From NCBI GenBank assembly GCA_009918425.1, contig RGEC01000043.1, positions 1-12,352 on the forward strand: a stretch of 12,352 nt of DNA, in the 5' to 3' direction. Positions 1 to 6,894 of the stretch are shown here, piece by piece; the first letter of the stretch is position 1; each line of letters begins with the position of its first letter. The translations under genes and the position numbers were made by a program. This DNA is from Bacteroidota bacterium. Its GTDB lineage: Bacteria; Bacteroidota; Bacteroidia; NS11-12g; UBA955. The notes beneath the pieces were generated by a model, which worked only from the letters and a program-made list of their open reading frames with translations, was not told the origin of the DNA and searched no databases.

Positions 1-312
1 TACACCAATACTAAAATTGGTGGCTGTAAATAGAGCTCCTTCTGAATGAAATTGCTGTTTTATATCCTCAAAATGCGCATACCATCCGGTAGTTCCAACC
101 ACTACAGGAATTCCGGCGGCTTTGCATAGGGCAATGTGTTTTGGAGCCAATTCAGGCTGGGTAAACTCTATGGCAACATCTGCAGGCTTCAAAGCCGATA
201 TCGATGGGGGAGCAGAGCGCCCGAATTTTCCCACAATTTCATGACCCATCTCATGGGCTATTTTTTCAATGGCTTTGCCCATTTTACCGTAGCCGATTAA
301 TGCGATTTTCAC
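1..312 (-). CDS. dapB: 4-hydroxy-tetrahydrodipicolinate reductase (DapB), N-terminal part, runs off the left edge
   Basis: NAD(P)H-dependent reductase of the diaminopimelate/lysine pathway, cytoplasmic. The 104 visible residues start at a GTG (312-310). The overlapping ATG at 314-312 is followed at once by a stop, so it cannot be used. They show the N-terminal Rossmann nucleotide loop GYGKMG (residues 7-12), the strand-plus-loop VGTTGW (72-77) that lies near the cofactor, and TNFSIGV at the cut end, matching the A/S-NFS-x-GV segment of the family. The family is usually about 230-270 aa, so less than half is here and the catalytic His/Lys region lies outside. It is divergent from mltG. A perfect TAnnTTTG-type -7 element sits 4 bases before the GTG, which implies a nearly leaderless mRNA. 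In Bacteroidota dapB usually lies just after parA-parB-DUF5683, but here that cluster is 8.6 kb away. Identification is secure. Confidence 0.93.
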   Translation of the reverse strand, partial: MKIALIGYGKMGKAIEKIAHEMGHEIVGKFGRSAPPSISALKPADVAIEFTQPELAPKHIALCKAAGIPVVVGTTGWYAHFEDIKQQFHSEGALFTATNFSIGV

Positions 313-316
313 ATGG

Positions 317-324
317 CAAAGGTA
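317..324 (-). promoter_or_regulatory. Putative -7 promoter element for dapB
   Basis: The minus strand reads TACCTTTG, an exact match to the Bacteroidota sigma-ABfr -7 consensus TAnnTTTG, just upstream of the dapB GTG. I see no good TTTG -33 box at the usual 19-21 base distance. A transcript starting a few bases downstream would have almost no 5' leader. Inferred from motif and position only. Confidence 0.45.
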
Positions 325-354
325 ATTTCAAAGCAATCAAAATTCCGATACGCA

Positions 355-383
355 TTGAATTCAATCATTTTTAGTGATTTTTG
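355..383 (+). promoter_or_regulatory. Putative promoter for mltG
   Basis: TTG at 355-357 is followed after 18 bases by GATTTTTG at 376-383, a one-mismatch version of the Bacteroidota -7 element TAnnTTTG. If real, transcription would begin near 388. That argues against translation from the GTG at 374, which lies in the spacer, and favours the GTG at 389 or the ATG at 416. Weak motif evidence. Confidence 0.3.
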
Positions 384-388
384 CCGCA

Positions 389-1408
389 GTGAAACAGACA
401 GGCAGAAAAAAGTCAATGCTGATAACAATCAGTGTTCTTATTACAGGAGTGCTTTTAATACTCTATCTGCTATTCGGCGCTGCTGTGAAAACCAACAACG
501 TAGAGAATATCAGAATCCGAAAAAACTGGACGCTGCAGCAATTGTCCGATACGCTTCAGAGAAGAGCAGGCTTACAATATCCGGGTTTGTTTAGGGTATT
601 GGCCCGAACAATGGGATATTCTTCGCCAAAGCCCTGTGATATCAGTATAGTGCAAGGTGATGGACTTTATGCAATTGTTCAGAAACTGAAGGAAAACCGC
701 AATCAGACCGTTAACGTAACCATTCAGGGGAGTATGGATGCTGTGAGTCTTTCGCGACTGTTTGCCTCTAAACTGGAGGTTGATGCTGATAGTTTTATAT
801 TCATTCTAAAGTCTAGAACAGCAATGCAAGCTTATGCTGATTTTAATGATACAACATGGCCGGCACTTTTTATACCCAATACCTATAATCTTTATGCGGC
901 AACCGAGACACCCGAATTGCTCAAACGCATGGCAAAAGAGTATGATAAATTTTGGAACCCAAAAAGAATTCAGCGATCTATCATACAAAGACTAACCTGT
1001 ATGGAAGTAATGACTATTGCCAGCATTGTAACAAAAGAAAGCAATAAGAGTGATGAATATGAAAAAATAGCGGGTGTTTATATTAACCGTTTAAGAAAAG
1101 GTATGTTGCTGCAGGCGGATCCTACAGTGGTTTTTGCACGAGGTAAAACGGGCAGGGTATGGTCTGCTGATCTGACTATTCCAAGTCCTTACAATACTTA
1201 TATTCATTCGGGTTTACCTCCCGGACCCATTTGCATTCCAAACCTGCAAAGTATAGAAGCTGTTTTGAATTATAAGCAGCACGATTATTTGTATTTCTGC
1301 GCCAGGGCAGATTTTAGCGGATACCATGACTTTGCCACCAATCTTGCAGACCACAACCGCAATGCGGCGGCATTTCACCGCGCTATGAATGAGCGGGGCA
1401 TAAAATAA
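389..1408 (+). CDS. mltG: Endolytic murein transglycosylase MltG (YceG-like)
   Basis: Membrane-anchored lytic transglycosylase that cuts nascent peptidoglycan glycan strands on the outer face of the inner membrane and is thought to set their length. Numbered from GTG 389 (339 aa): a basic N-terminus and one transmembrane helix at about 10-30, a LysM-like region, then the YceG catalytic domain. The signature ASIVTKES holds the catalytic Glu (residue 217), followed by YINRL, then SPYNTY (266-271) and GLPPGPI (275-281), all hallmarks of the family. The length is normal. The reading frame is open back to a GTG at 374, and an ATG at 416 is also possible. I prefer 389 because it gives a Lys/Arg-rich start before the helix and fits the possible promoter. 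It is divergent from dapB, another cell-wall gene, and ends at a hairpin terminator. The function is secure and the start uncertain. Confidence 0.93.
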   Translation: MKQTGRKKSMLITISVLITGVLLILYLLFGAAVKTNNVENIRIRKNWTLQQLSDTLQRRAGLQYPGLFRVLARTMGYSSPKPCDISIVQGDGLYAIVQKLKENRNQTVNVTIQGSMDAVSLSRLFASKLEVDADSFIFILKSRTAMQAYADFNDTTWPALFIPNTYNLYAATETPELLKRMAKEYDKFWNPKRIQRSIIQRLTCMEVMTIASIVTKESNKSDEYEKIAGVYINRLRKGMLLQADPTVVFARGKTGRVWSADLTIPSPYNTYIHSGLPPGPICIPNLQSIEAVLNYKQHDYLYFCARADFSGYHDFATNLADHNRNAAAFHRAMNERGIK

Positions 1409-1409
1409 A

Positions 1410-1434
1410 AAAGACAGCCATAAGGGCTGTCTTT
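1410..1434. terminator. Intrinsic terminator between convergent genes
   Basis: A perfect 10-bp stem (1410-1419 pairs with 1425-1434) with a 5-base loop begins 2 bases after the mltG stop and lies before the stop of the minus-strand gene. On the minus strand it is followed by a long T-rich run (TTTTATTTTA including the stem end), which makes a strong terminator for the 1453-2229 gene. On the plus strand the T run is only three bases, so termination of mltG may be weaker. Confidence 0.85.
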
Positions 1435-1452
1435 AAATGGGTTCATTTTAAT

Positions 1453-2229
1453 TTAATTTTTTTGGAATTTAATTGTTCCGGTTTCATTGCCTTTTGTCCA
1501 TTTCAGGTAATAAAAACCCTGAGGTAAATTGAGGGTGTTTATGTTTGTGCCTGAAATATCTGCAGGGAATGCAGCGCCTGTGATTCCGGTGATTGTAATC
1601 TGGTCTGCCGCTTTGCTCAGTTGAAGAACGTCTGAACATGGATTGGGATATACCTGCATTGACACCAAATTGTTTGTTGCGGTTTTTGCACCGGCATCCA
1701 GTGTAAGTGATTTGGTAGCTACAGCACCCTGATCTCCGTTGTCTGAACCGGTTCCGTTTGCGGCTACACCGGCAGCATATATGGTTACACTTCCGGTTGG
1801 GGAGGCAGGAGCAGTCCACTCAAAAGACCATGCCCCTGTAAGACTTGGGCTTGACTGAACCACAATATCCCTGCTGTTGGCACTGATGATGCGAGAGCCG
1901 GAAGTAGGATTGGCAGTGGTGCCTGTTTTGATGTTGGAAGCATCCAGCACGGTGCTTTGAAAACCCTTAGAAGAAGAAGCCCCCAGTACCGCTATGGTCA
2001 CGGTATAGGTTTTACCTGCTTGATAGGAAGTTAAAGGTGTAAATGCCCCTTTTTCGGTTACACCAATGTTAACACTGGTTCCCTGAATACCTCCTGTGTG
2101 GCAACTGCTGCAATTTCCATTGGATGACGGTGCACCGGTTCGGTCGTCGTTGCGTCCGCCTGAACTGCTCATCATAATCAAAGCGCCAGCGATAGTCATG
2201 GCTGAAACAATAATGTAATTTTTTCTCAT
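1453..2229 (-). CDS. Secreted CxxCH-containing choice-of-anchor V (Reelin-like) protein with T9SS type A sorting domain
   Basis: Predicted exported protein of 258 aa. Residues 1-22 form a signal peptide (MRKNYII then a hydrophobic core). Residues 31-48 carry TGAP followed by C-SS-CH (Cys40, Cys43, His44), a c-type haem-attachment-like motif that is typical of the Bacteroidota 'choice-of-anchor V' proteins. A beta-rich Reelin-like domain follows (about 50-180: TYTVTIAV, GFQSTVLDA, WSFEWTAP, VTIYAAGVAANG). The C-terminus from about 190 is a type IX secretion sorting domain: VYPNP (193-197), then LNLPQGFYYLKW and a basic end. It should cross the inner membrane by Sec and the outer membrane by T9SS, and be released or anchored at the surface. 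Its specific role is unknown. Whether haem is bound cannot be told from one CxxCH. It is a single-gene unit, divergent from nuoA, with its own terminator. Confidence 0.85.
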   Translation of the reverse strand: MRKNYIIVSAMTIAGALIMMSSSGGRNDDRTGAPSSNGNCSSCHTGGIQGTSVNIGVTEKGAFTPLTSYQAGKTYTVTIAVLGASSSKGFQSTVLDASNIKTGTTANPTSGSRIISANSRDIVVQSSPSLTGAWSFEWTAPASPTGSVTIYAAGVAANGTGSDNGDQGAVATKSLTLDAGAKTATNNLVSMQVYPNPCSDVLQLSKAADQITITGITGAAFPADISGTNINTLNLPQGFYYLKWTKGNETGTIKFQKN

Positions 2230-2248
2230 TTTCGGATAGATTTAATTG

Positions 2249-2256
2249 CAAATTAA
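2249..2256 (-). promoter_or_regulatory. Possible -7 promoter element for the 1453-2229 gene
   Basis: The minus strand reads TTAATTTG, one mismatch from TAnnTTTG, 19 bases upstream of the ATG at 2229. No clear -33 box is seen. The rest of the divergent gap (2257-2340) holds a T8 run and nothing else I can name. Confidence 0.3.
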
Positions 2257-2364
2257 CGGTTTTTTTTGTATATTGAAAATTTGCCCTTGGCCGATTTTAT
2301 GTGAATGTGAGTAATCCGTGAAAAAAGTAGATGATTTGGCAAACAAAAGCCGCCCCGAAAGCAT

Positions 2365-2372
2365 TACTTTTG
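2365..2372 (+). promoter_or_regulatory. Putative -7 promoter element of the nuo operon
   Basis: TACTTTTG matches the Bacteroidota -7 consensus TAnnTTTG exactly and lies 10 bases before the nuoA ATG. A TTTG at 2335-2338 could be the -33 box, but the 26-base spacing is longer than the usual 19-23. The element sits inside a small inverted repeat (2363-2376, ATTAC-TTTT-GTAAT) that could be an operator or chance. It implies a 5' leader of only a few bases for the nuo mRNA. Confidence 0.5.
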
Positions 2373-2382
2373 TAATCGCTAA

Positions 2383-2754
2383 ATGAGTATGAGCAGCCCA
2401 TCAAGTTATCTGCCCATCGTGATACAGACCGGAGTAGCCATTGGCTTTGTGGCACTGGCATTGGGTTTGTCTCACATGTTGGGGCCAAAAAGAAAAACAA
2501 CCCAAAAAGACGAAACATTTGAATGCGGTATTGAGATGCAAGGGAATGCCCGGTTTCCGGTATCGGTAAAATACTTTCTTACAGCTATTCTATTTGTGCT
2601 TTTTGATGTGGAAGTAATCTTTTTCTACCCATACGCGGTAAACTTTAAGGAAATGGGCGTTGAAGGGTTTGTAGCTGTTGTTTCTTTTGTGGCCTTGTTT
2701 TTGGCAGGGTTCATTTATGTATGGAAAAAGGGCGCTTTTGAGTGGGAGAAATAA
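2383..2754 (+). CDS. nuoA: NADH-quinone oxidoreductase subunit A
   Basis: Small membrane subunit of respiratory complex I (ND3 homologue), at the junction of the peripheral and membrane arms near the quinone entry channel. Its 123 aa has three predicted transmembrane helices (about 10-33, 62-84, 93-114). The connecting loop contains FECG (46-49), the conserved Cys-bearing loop of ND3-type subunits, followed by SVKYFL (61-66) and the acidic intramembrane motif FDVEVIF (74-80). Length is normal. First gene of the nuo operon. A second in-frame ATG two codons downstream is an alternative start. Confidence 0.96.
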   Translation: MSMSSPSSYLPIVIQTGVAIGFVALALGLSHMLGPKRKTTQKDETFECGIEMQGNARFPVSVKYFLTAILFVLFDVEVIFFYPYAVNFKEMGVEGFVAVVSFVALFLAGFIYVWKKGAFEWEK

Positions 2755-2782
2755 AGTTTAATTTTAAAAAAATTATAAGGTT

Positions 2783-3248
2783 ATGGTAAAAATGGTTGAT
2801 GCACCCGAAGGAATTGAAGGTCAGGGTTTCTTTGCCACTTCACTGGATAAAGTAATCGGCATGGCACGCGCCAATTCTCTATGGCCATTGCCTTTTGCAA
2901 CATCATGCTGCGGAATCGAATTTATGGCCACCATGGGATCCAACTATGATCTAGCCCGTTTCGGTTCAGAACGGTTGAGCTTCTCACCACGTCAGGCAGA
3001 TTTGCTTATGGTTATGGGGACCATCGCCAAGAAAATGGGTCCGCATATTTGATACATACAGCGTTTTGCAGGGAATAGACAGAATTATCCCTGTAGATGT
3101 ATATGTTCCCGGATGTCCGCCCCGCCCCGAACAAATCATAGAAGGGGTAATGAAAATTCAGGATCTGGCACGCAATGAGAGTTTGCGCCGCCGCAACAGC
3201 GACGAATACAAAAAAATGCTGGAAAGTTATAACATTGAAACACAGTGA
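2783..3248 (+). pseudogene. nuoB: NADH-quinone oxidoreductase subunit B, disrupted by an internal deletion of about 77 nt
   Basis: NuoB carries [4Fe-4S] cluster N2, the last electron donor to quinone in complex I. The first reading frame (2783-3052, 89 aa) is canonical: NSLWPLPFATSCCGIEFMA with the tandem ligands Cys42-Cys43, SPRQADLLMVMGT, then KKMGP, after which it meets a TGA. The rest continues in another frame from 3045 (IFDTYSVLQGIDRIIPVDVY, then VPGCPPRPE with the last Cys ligand at 3114-3116) to a TGA at 3246-3248. Between KKMGP and IFDTYS, E. coli NuoB and Thermus Nqo6 both have 26 residues, including WVISMGAC with the third N2 ligand. Here a single base remains, so 77 nt are missing and the frame shifts. 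Neither ribosomal frameshifting nor restart at the TTG at 3066 could restore the lost Cys. This is either a true inactivation or an assembly or sequencing gap. All flanking nuo genes checked are intact, which makes an artefact quite possible. Confidence 0.9.
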
Positions 3249-3250
3249 GT

Positions 3251-3757
3251 ATGACAGAAGTGAATAACGAGAATGTCCTACAGGCGCTGAAAGAAGCTTT
3301 CGGCGAAGCCGTAATGCAATCCGATACACAGCACGGTATGCTCAGTGTTGAAATTCCTGCCGACAGAAATACCGAAATAATAGGCTGGCTTAAGGGCCAT
3401 AAAGACATCAGCATGGGTTTTCTTACAGACGTATGTGCCGTTCATTATCCTGAGCAAAAAGGCCGCGAACTGGCAGTGGTGTATCATTTGCACAGCTGGA
3501 CAAAGAATTACCGCATGCGTGTCAAATGCTTTCTTCCCTCAGAAAAGCCTGAAATCTCCACCATGACCGGTTTGTATAGCGGTGCAAACTGGATGGAACG
3601 CGAAACCTTTGATTTTTATGGGGTTCAATTTTCGGGTCATCCCGATCTGAGAAGAATCCTGAATATGGACGAAATGGATTACCATCCTTTGTTAAAGCAG
3701 TATGCCCTGGAGGATGAAACCCGCGATGATAAAGAAGATAGTTTCTTTGGAAGATGA
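3251..3757 (+). CDS. nuoC: NADH-quinone oxidoreductase subunit C
   Basis: Peripheral-arm subunit (30-kDa, Nqo5 homologue) that packs against NuoD and helps frame the quinone site; it carries no cofactor. 168 aa from ATG 3251. Family signatures lie near the C-terminus: ERETFDFYG (116-124) and GHPDLRRIL (129-137), followed by the HP-L-K-Y element. A GTG at 3245 overlapping the nuoB stop (GTGA) is an alternative start two codons upstream. I prefer the ATG, 2 bases after the nuoB stop. The end overlaps nuoD by 4 bases (ATGA), which points to translational coupling. NuoC is separate from NuoD here, unlike the NuoCD fusion of E. coli. Confidence 0.94.
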   Translation: MTEVNNENVLQALKEAFGEAVMQSDTQHGMLSVEIPADRNTEIIGWLKGHKDISMGFLTDVCAVHYPEQKGRELAVVYHLHSWTKNYRMRVKCFLPSEKPEISTMTGLYSGANWMERETFDFYGVQFSGHPDLRRILNMDEMDYHPLLKQYALEDETRDDKEDSFFGR

Positions 3758-4974
3758 GCCAGTTAAACACACACAATCCTGATAAATTTGTCAGCACCGA
3801 AACCATAGACGGTGAAATAGCAACCCTGAATCTGGGGCCTACGCACCCTGCAACACATGGCGTTTTCCAAAATGTGATGAAAGTTGATGGTGAACGCATT
3901 ATCAGCAGCGAACCCACCATCGGTTACATTCACCGTGCTTTTGAAAAGTTGGCAGAAAGAAGGCCCTATAATCAGATAACACCCATTACCGACCGTCTGA
4001 ACTATTGTTCTTCACCCATTAACAATATGGGCTGGCACATGACCGTAGAAAAACTGGCCGGAATTGAGGTTCCCAAAAAGGTTGACTACATGCGTGTAAT
4101 CATCATGGAACTGGCCCGAATTGCCGATCACCTGGTTTGTAACTCTGTTATTGGCGTGGATACAGGGGCGCTCACCGGTTTTACATATGTTTTTCAGGAA
4201 CGCGAAAAAATTTATGAAATGTATGAAGAGGTGTGCGGCGCACGCCTTACTACGAATATTGGCCGCATAGGAGGTTTTGAGCGTGAATTCTCACCGGTTT
4301 TCATGTCCAAACTTAAAAAGTTCTTAAAGGAATTTCCGGCCAAATTTCAGGAATTTGACAACTTGCTTACACGCAACAGAATATTTATGGACCGGGTAAT
4401 CAAAGCCGGCCCCATTTCGGCTGAAAAAGCCATGAGCTATGGTTTTACCGGACCTAATCTGAGGGCTGCCGGTGTAGACTATGACGTTCGTGTTATGAAT
4501 CCCTACAGCAGCTATGGTGACTTTGATTTTATTATACCTGTAGGTCAGGATGGTGATACCTACGACCGTTTCATTGTAAGACAGGAAGAAATCAGGCAGA
4601 GTTTGGGTATTATTCAGCAGGCGCTGGATGGAATGCCTGAAGGATCACATCATGCCGATGTCCCCGCATTTTATCTGCCGCCCAAAGAAGAAGTATACCG
4701 AAGTATGGAAGCCCTGATTTATCATTTTAAGATAGTGATGGGTGAAACCCCGATTCCTGTTGGTGAGGTATATCACGCTGTGGAAGGGGCCAATGGAGAA
4801 TTGGGATATTACCTCATCAGCGATGGCGGAAGAACTCCATACCGCCTTCATTTCCGCCGACCATGTTTTATATATTATCAGGCATATCCTGAAATGGTGA
4901 AAGGTGCTATGCTGAGTGATGCCATTCTGACCATGAGCAGCATGAATGTGATTGCCGGAGAACTTGACGCATAA
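3754..4974 (+). CDS. nuoD: NADH-quinone oxidoreductase subunit D
   Basis: The 49-kDa-type subunit of complex I, related to the large subunit of NiFe hydrogenases, which forms most of the quinone-binding cavity with NuoB. 406 aa, full length. It shows LNLGPTHPATHG (quinone-site His in HPATHG, 31-36), IGYIHRAFEKLAE, the ITDRLNY segment with the conserved Tyr, IGRIGG, and the C-terminal block SDGGRTPYRLHFRRP ending in IAGELDA. No hydrogenase-type Cys pairs are seen, as expected. It overlaps nuoC by 4 bases. Its end overlaps the upstream open frame of nuoE, whose true start is uncertain. Confidence 0.96.
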   Translation: MSQLNTHNPDKFVSTETIDGEIATLNLGPTHPATHGVFQNVMKVDGERIISSEPTIGYIHRAFEKLAERRPYNQITPITDRLNYCSSPINNMGWHMTVEKLAGIEVPKKVDYMRVIIMELARIADHLVCNSVIGVDTGALTGFTYVFQEREKIYEMYEEVCGARLTTNIGRIGGFEREFSPVFMSKLKKFLKEFPAKFQEFDNLLTRNRIFMDRVIKAGPISAEKAMSYGFTGPNLRAAGVDYDVRVMNPYSSYGDFDFIIPVGQDGDTYDRFIVRQEEIRQSLGIIQQALDGMPEGSHHADVPAFYLPPKEEVYRSMEALIYHFKIVMGETPIPVGEVYHAVEGANGELGYYLISDGGRTPYRLHFRRPCFIYYQAYPEMVKGAMLSDAILTMSSMNVIAGELDA

Positions 4975-4984
4975 ACAAAAAATT

Positions 4985-5512
4985 GTGGAAACAGCAGAAA
5001 ATCAAATAGCATTTAAGGAAGAATCCCTGAAGGAAGTGGGCCGCATTGTTGCTCAGTTTCCTGAAGGTATGCAAAAAAGTGCCCTGCTACGGGTGCTACA
5101 TCTGGCACAGGCCGAATTTGGCTGGTTGTCCGTTCCTGTGATGGATTATGTTGCCCGTTTACTTCACCTAAATCCGGTGGAGGTGTATGAGGTTGCCACT
5201 TTCTACAGCATGTACGACACCAAGCCCGTGGGGAAAGTGAAACTGGAGGTTTGCCGCACAGGCCCATGCATGATAGAAGGTGCCGAGCGTATTGTAAAAT
5301 ACATTGAAGATAAGCTTGGAATTAAAGACGGCGAAACTACCGCCGATGGGATATTTACCTTGAAAACAGTGGAGTGCTTGGGTGCATGCGGCTATGCCCC
5401 GATGTTGCAGGCAGGCGAAAAGTTTCACGAACACCTTACAGAGGCCAAAGTGGACGAACTGATAGAAAAATATAAGGCAAACCCCAGGGCCAATTACATG
5501 GGTATGGAGTAA
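4985..5512 (+). CDS. nuoE: NADH-quinone oxidoreductase subunit E
   Basis: Thioredoxin-fold 24-kDa-type subunit carrying the off-path [2Fe-2S] cluster N1a, next to the FMN subunit. The four ligands are present as C-x4-C (CRTGPC) and C-x3-C (CLGAC): Cys90, 95, 131 and 135 numbered from GTG 4985 (175 aa). The helical N-terminal region (QKSALLRVLHLAQAEFGWLS, then VYEVATFYSMY) is typical. No ATG start is available. The frame is open to a TTG at 4952 inside nuoD (186 aa), with another TTG at 4964. I chose the GTG 10 bases after the nuoD stop because it matches the usual N-terminal length of homologues as I recall them. The start is uncertain and the identity secure. Fourth-to-sixth gene pairs E-F-G form the NADH dehydrogenase module. 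Confidence 0.94.
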   Translation: METAENQIAFKEESLKEVGRIVAQFPEGMQKSALLRVLHLAQAEFGWLSVPVMDYVARLLHLNPVEVYEVATFYSMYDTKPVGKVKLEVCRTGPCMIEGAERIVKYIEDKLGIKDGETTADGIFTLKTVECLGACGYAPMLQAGEKFHEHLTEAKVDELIEKYKANPRANYMGME

Positions 5513-5530
5513 TAACCAAGGAAACACAAC

Positions 5531-6883
5531 ATGGCTAGAAAATTGCTTTTGGAAAATGCACACATCGAAGGGATAAACACCTACGATGTTTACCGTAAAA
5601 ACGGCGGATACCGCAGCGTTGAGAAAGCGCTTAAATCCATGTCTCCTGAAGATGTGGTGGAAGAAGTAAAGAAATCGGGGTTGCGTGGTAGGGGTGGAGC
5701 AGGGTTTCCAACCGGGATGAAGTGGAGTTTCATTGCTAAACCCGACGGCGTTCCCCGTCATTTGCTTTGCAACGCAGATGAAAGCGAACCCGGTACCTTT
5801 AAGGACCGTTACCTGATGGAGAAAATTCCCCATCTATTGATAGAAGGTATGATTGTGTCTTCGTTCGCATTAGGGGCCAATCATTCCTACATATACATTC
5901 GTGGCGAATACATGTATGTGTTGCGAATACTTGAAAAGGCTATTGCTGAAGCCTACGCAAACGGCTGGCTGGGTAAAAACATACTGGGCTCCGGTTTTGA
6001 TCTTGATCTTTCGGTATCTCCCGGTGCCGGTGCCTACATCTGCGGCGAAGAAACAGCATTGATTGAAAGTTTGGAAGGCAAACGTGGCAATCCACGCATG
6101 AAACCGCCGTTTCCTGCAGTGAAAGGATTGTGGCAGCGTCCAACCGTGGTAAATAACGTGGAAACCATTGCTGCCGTTGTGCCTATCGTGAATGAGGGTG
6201 GAGACGAATATGCCAAAATCGGTATTGGTCGCAGCACAGGTACCAAGTTAATTTCGGCCGGTGGTAACATCAACAGGCCCGGTGTGTATGAAATAGAAAT
6301 GAATATTACCGTTGAGGAATTTATTTACAGCGATACCTATTGCGGTGGAATAAAAAATGGTAAGAAACTGAAGGCCTGTGTGCCCGGAGGTTCTTCCGTT
6401 CCCATTCTGCCGCATTACCTGGTTTGTAAAACCGCTGCAGGGCAAGACAGGCTGATGACCTATGAAAGCCTTGCTGACGGAGGCTTTGCAACCGGCAGTA
6501 TGCTGGGTTCCGGAGGTTTTATAGTATATGACGAAGACCAGTGTATTGTGCGCAATACCTGGAATTTTACCCGTTTTTACCACCATGAGAGCTGCGGACA
6601 ATGCAGTCCCTGCCGAGAAGGAACCGGCTGGATGGAGAAAGTGCTGCACCGCCTGGAATATGGCCACGGTAAAATGGAAGACATAGACCTGCTTTGGGAT
6701 ATACAGCGTAAAATTGAGGGCAATACCATTTGTCCGCTGGGCGATGCGGCTGCGTGGCCCGTAGCTGCTGCCATACGTCACTTCCGTGAAGAATTTGAGT
6801 GGCATGTGAACGAACCCAAGGCATGTATGGAGAGAAATTATGGATTGGTTGCTGAAAAAACCTTTGAACCTGCAACCGCATAA
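5531..6883 (+). CDS. nuoF: NADH-quinone oxidoreductase subunit F (NADH- and FMN-binding)
   Basis: The 51-kDa-type subunit where NADH passes a hydride to FMN and electrons enter the Fe-S chain through cluster N3. 450 aa, full length. Motifs in order: FMN/NADH-binding loop RGRGGAGFPTGMKW (52-65); NADESEPGTFKDR (81-93); ICGEETALIESLEG (170-183); the [4Fe-4S] N3 ligands in ESCGQCSPCREG (Cys355, 358, 361) plus Cys401 in TICPLGDAAAWP. All key residues are present. An AAGGA-like ribosome-binding sequence (around 5519-5523) precedes the ATG, one of the few clear ones in this window. It starts 18 bases after nuoE. Confidence 0.97.
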   Translation: MARKLLLENAHIEGINTYDVYRKNGGYRSVEKALKSMSPEDVVEEVKKSGLRGRGGAGFPTGMKWSFIAKPDGVPRHLLCNADESEPGTFKDRYLMEKIPHLLIEGMIVSSFALGANHSYIYIRGEYMYVLRILEKAIAEAYANGWLGKNILGSGFDLDLSVSPGAGAYICGEETALIESLEGKRGNPRMKPPFPAVKGLWQRPTVVNNVETIAAVVPIVNEGGDEYAKIGIGRSTGTKLISAGGNINRPGVYEIEMNITVEEFIYSDTYCGGIKNGKKLKACVPGGSSVPILPHYLVCKTAAGQDRLMTYESLADGGFATGSMLGSGGFIVYDEDQCIVRNTWNFTRFYHHESCGQCSPCREGTGWMEKVLHRLEYGHGKMEDIDLLWDIQRKIEGNTICPLGDAAAWPVAAAIRHFREEFEWHVNEPKACMERNYGLVAEKTFEPATA

Positions 6884-6894
6884 ACGAACAAACA

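Noticed and set aside
3040..3055. Programmed ribosomal frameshifting in nuoB
   Set aside because: No slippery heptamer or downstream structure is evident, and frameshifting could not restore the 25-26 missing residues with the third N2 cysteine.
3066..3248. Independent small gene starting at TTG 3066, downstream of the first nuoB frame
   Set aside because: Its sequence (QGIDRIIPVDVY, VPGCPPRPE) is the C-terminal part of NuoB, and the homology continues upstream of the TTG to about 3045, so it is the tail of a broken nuoB.
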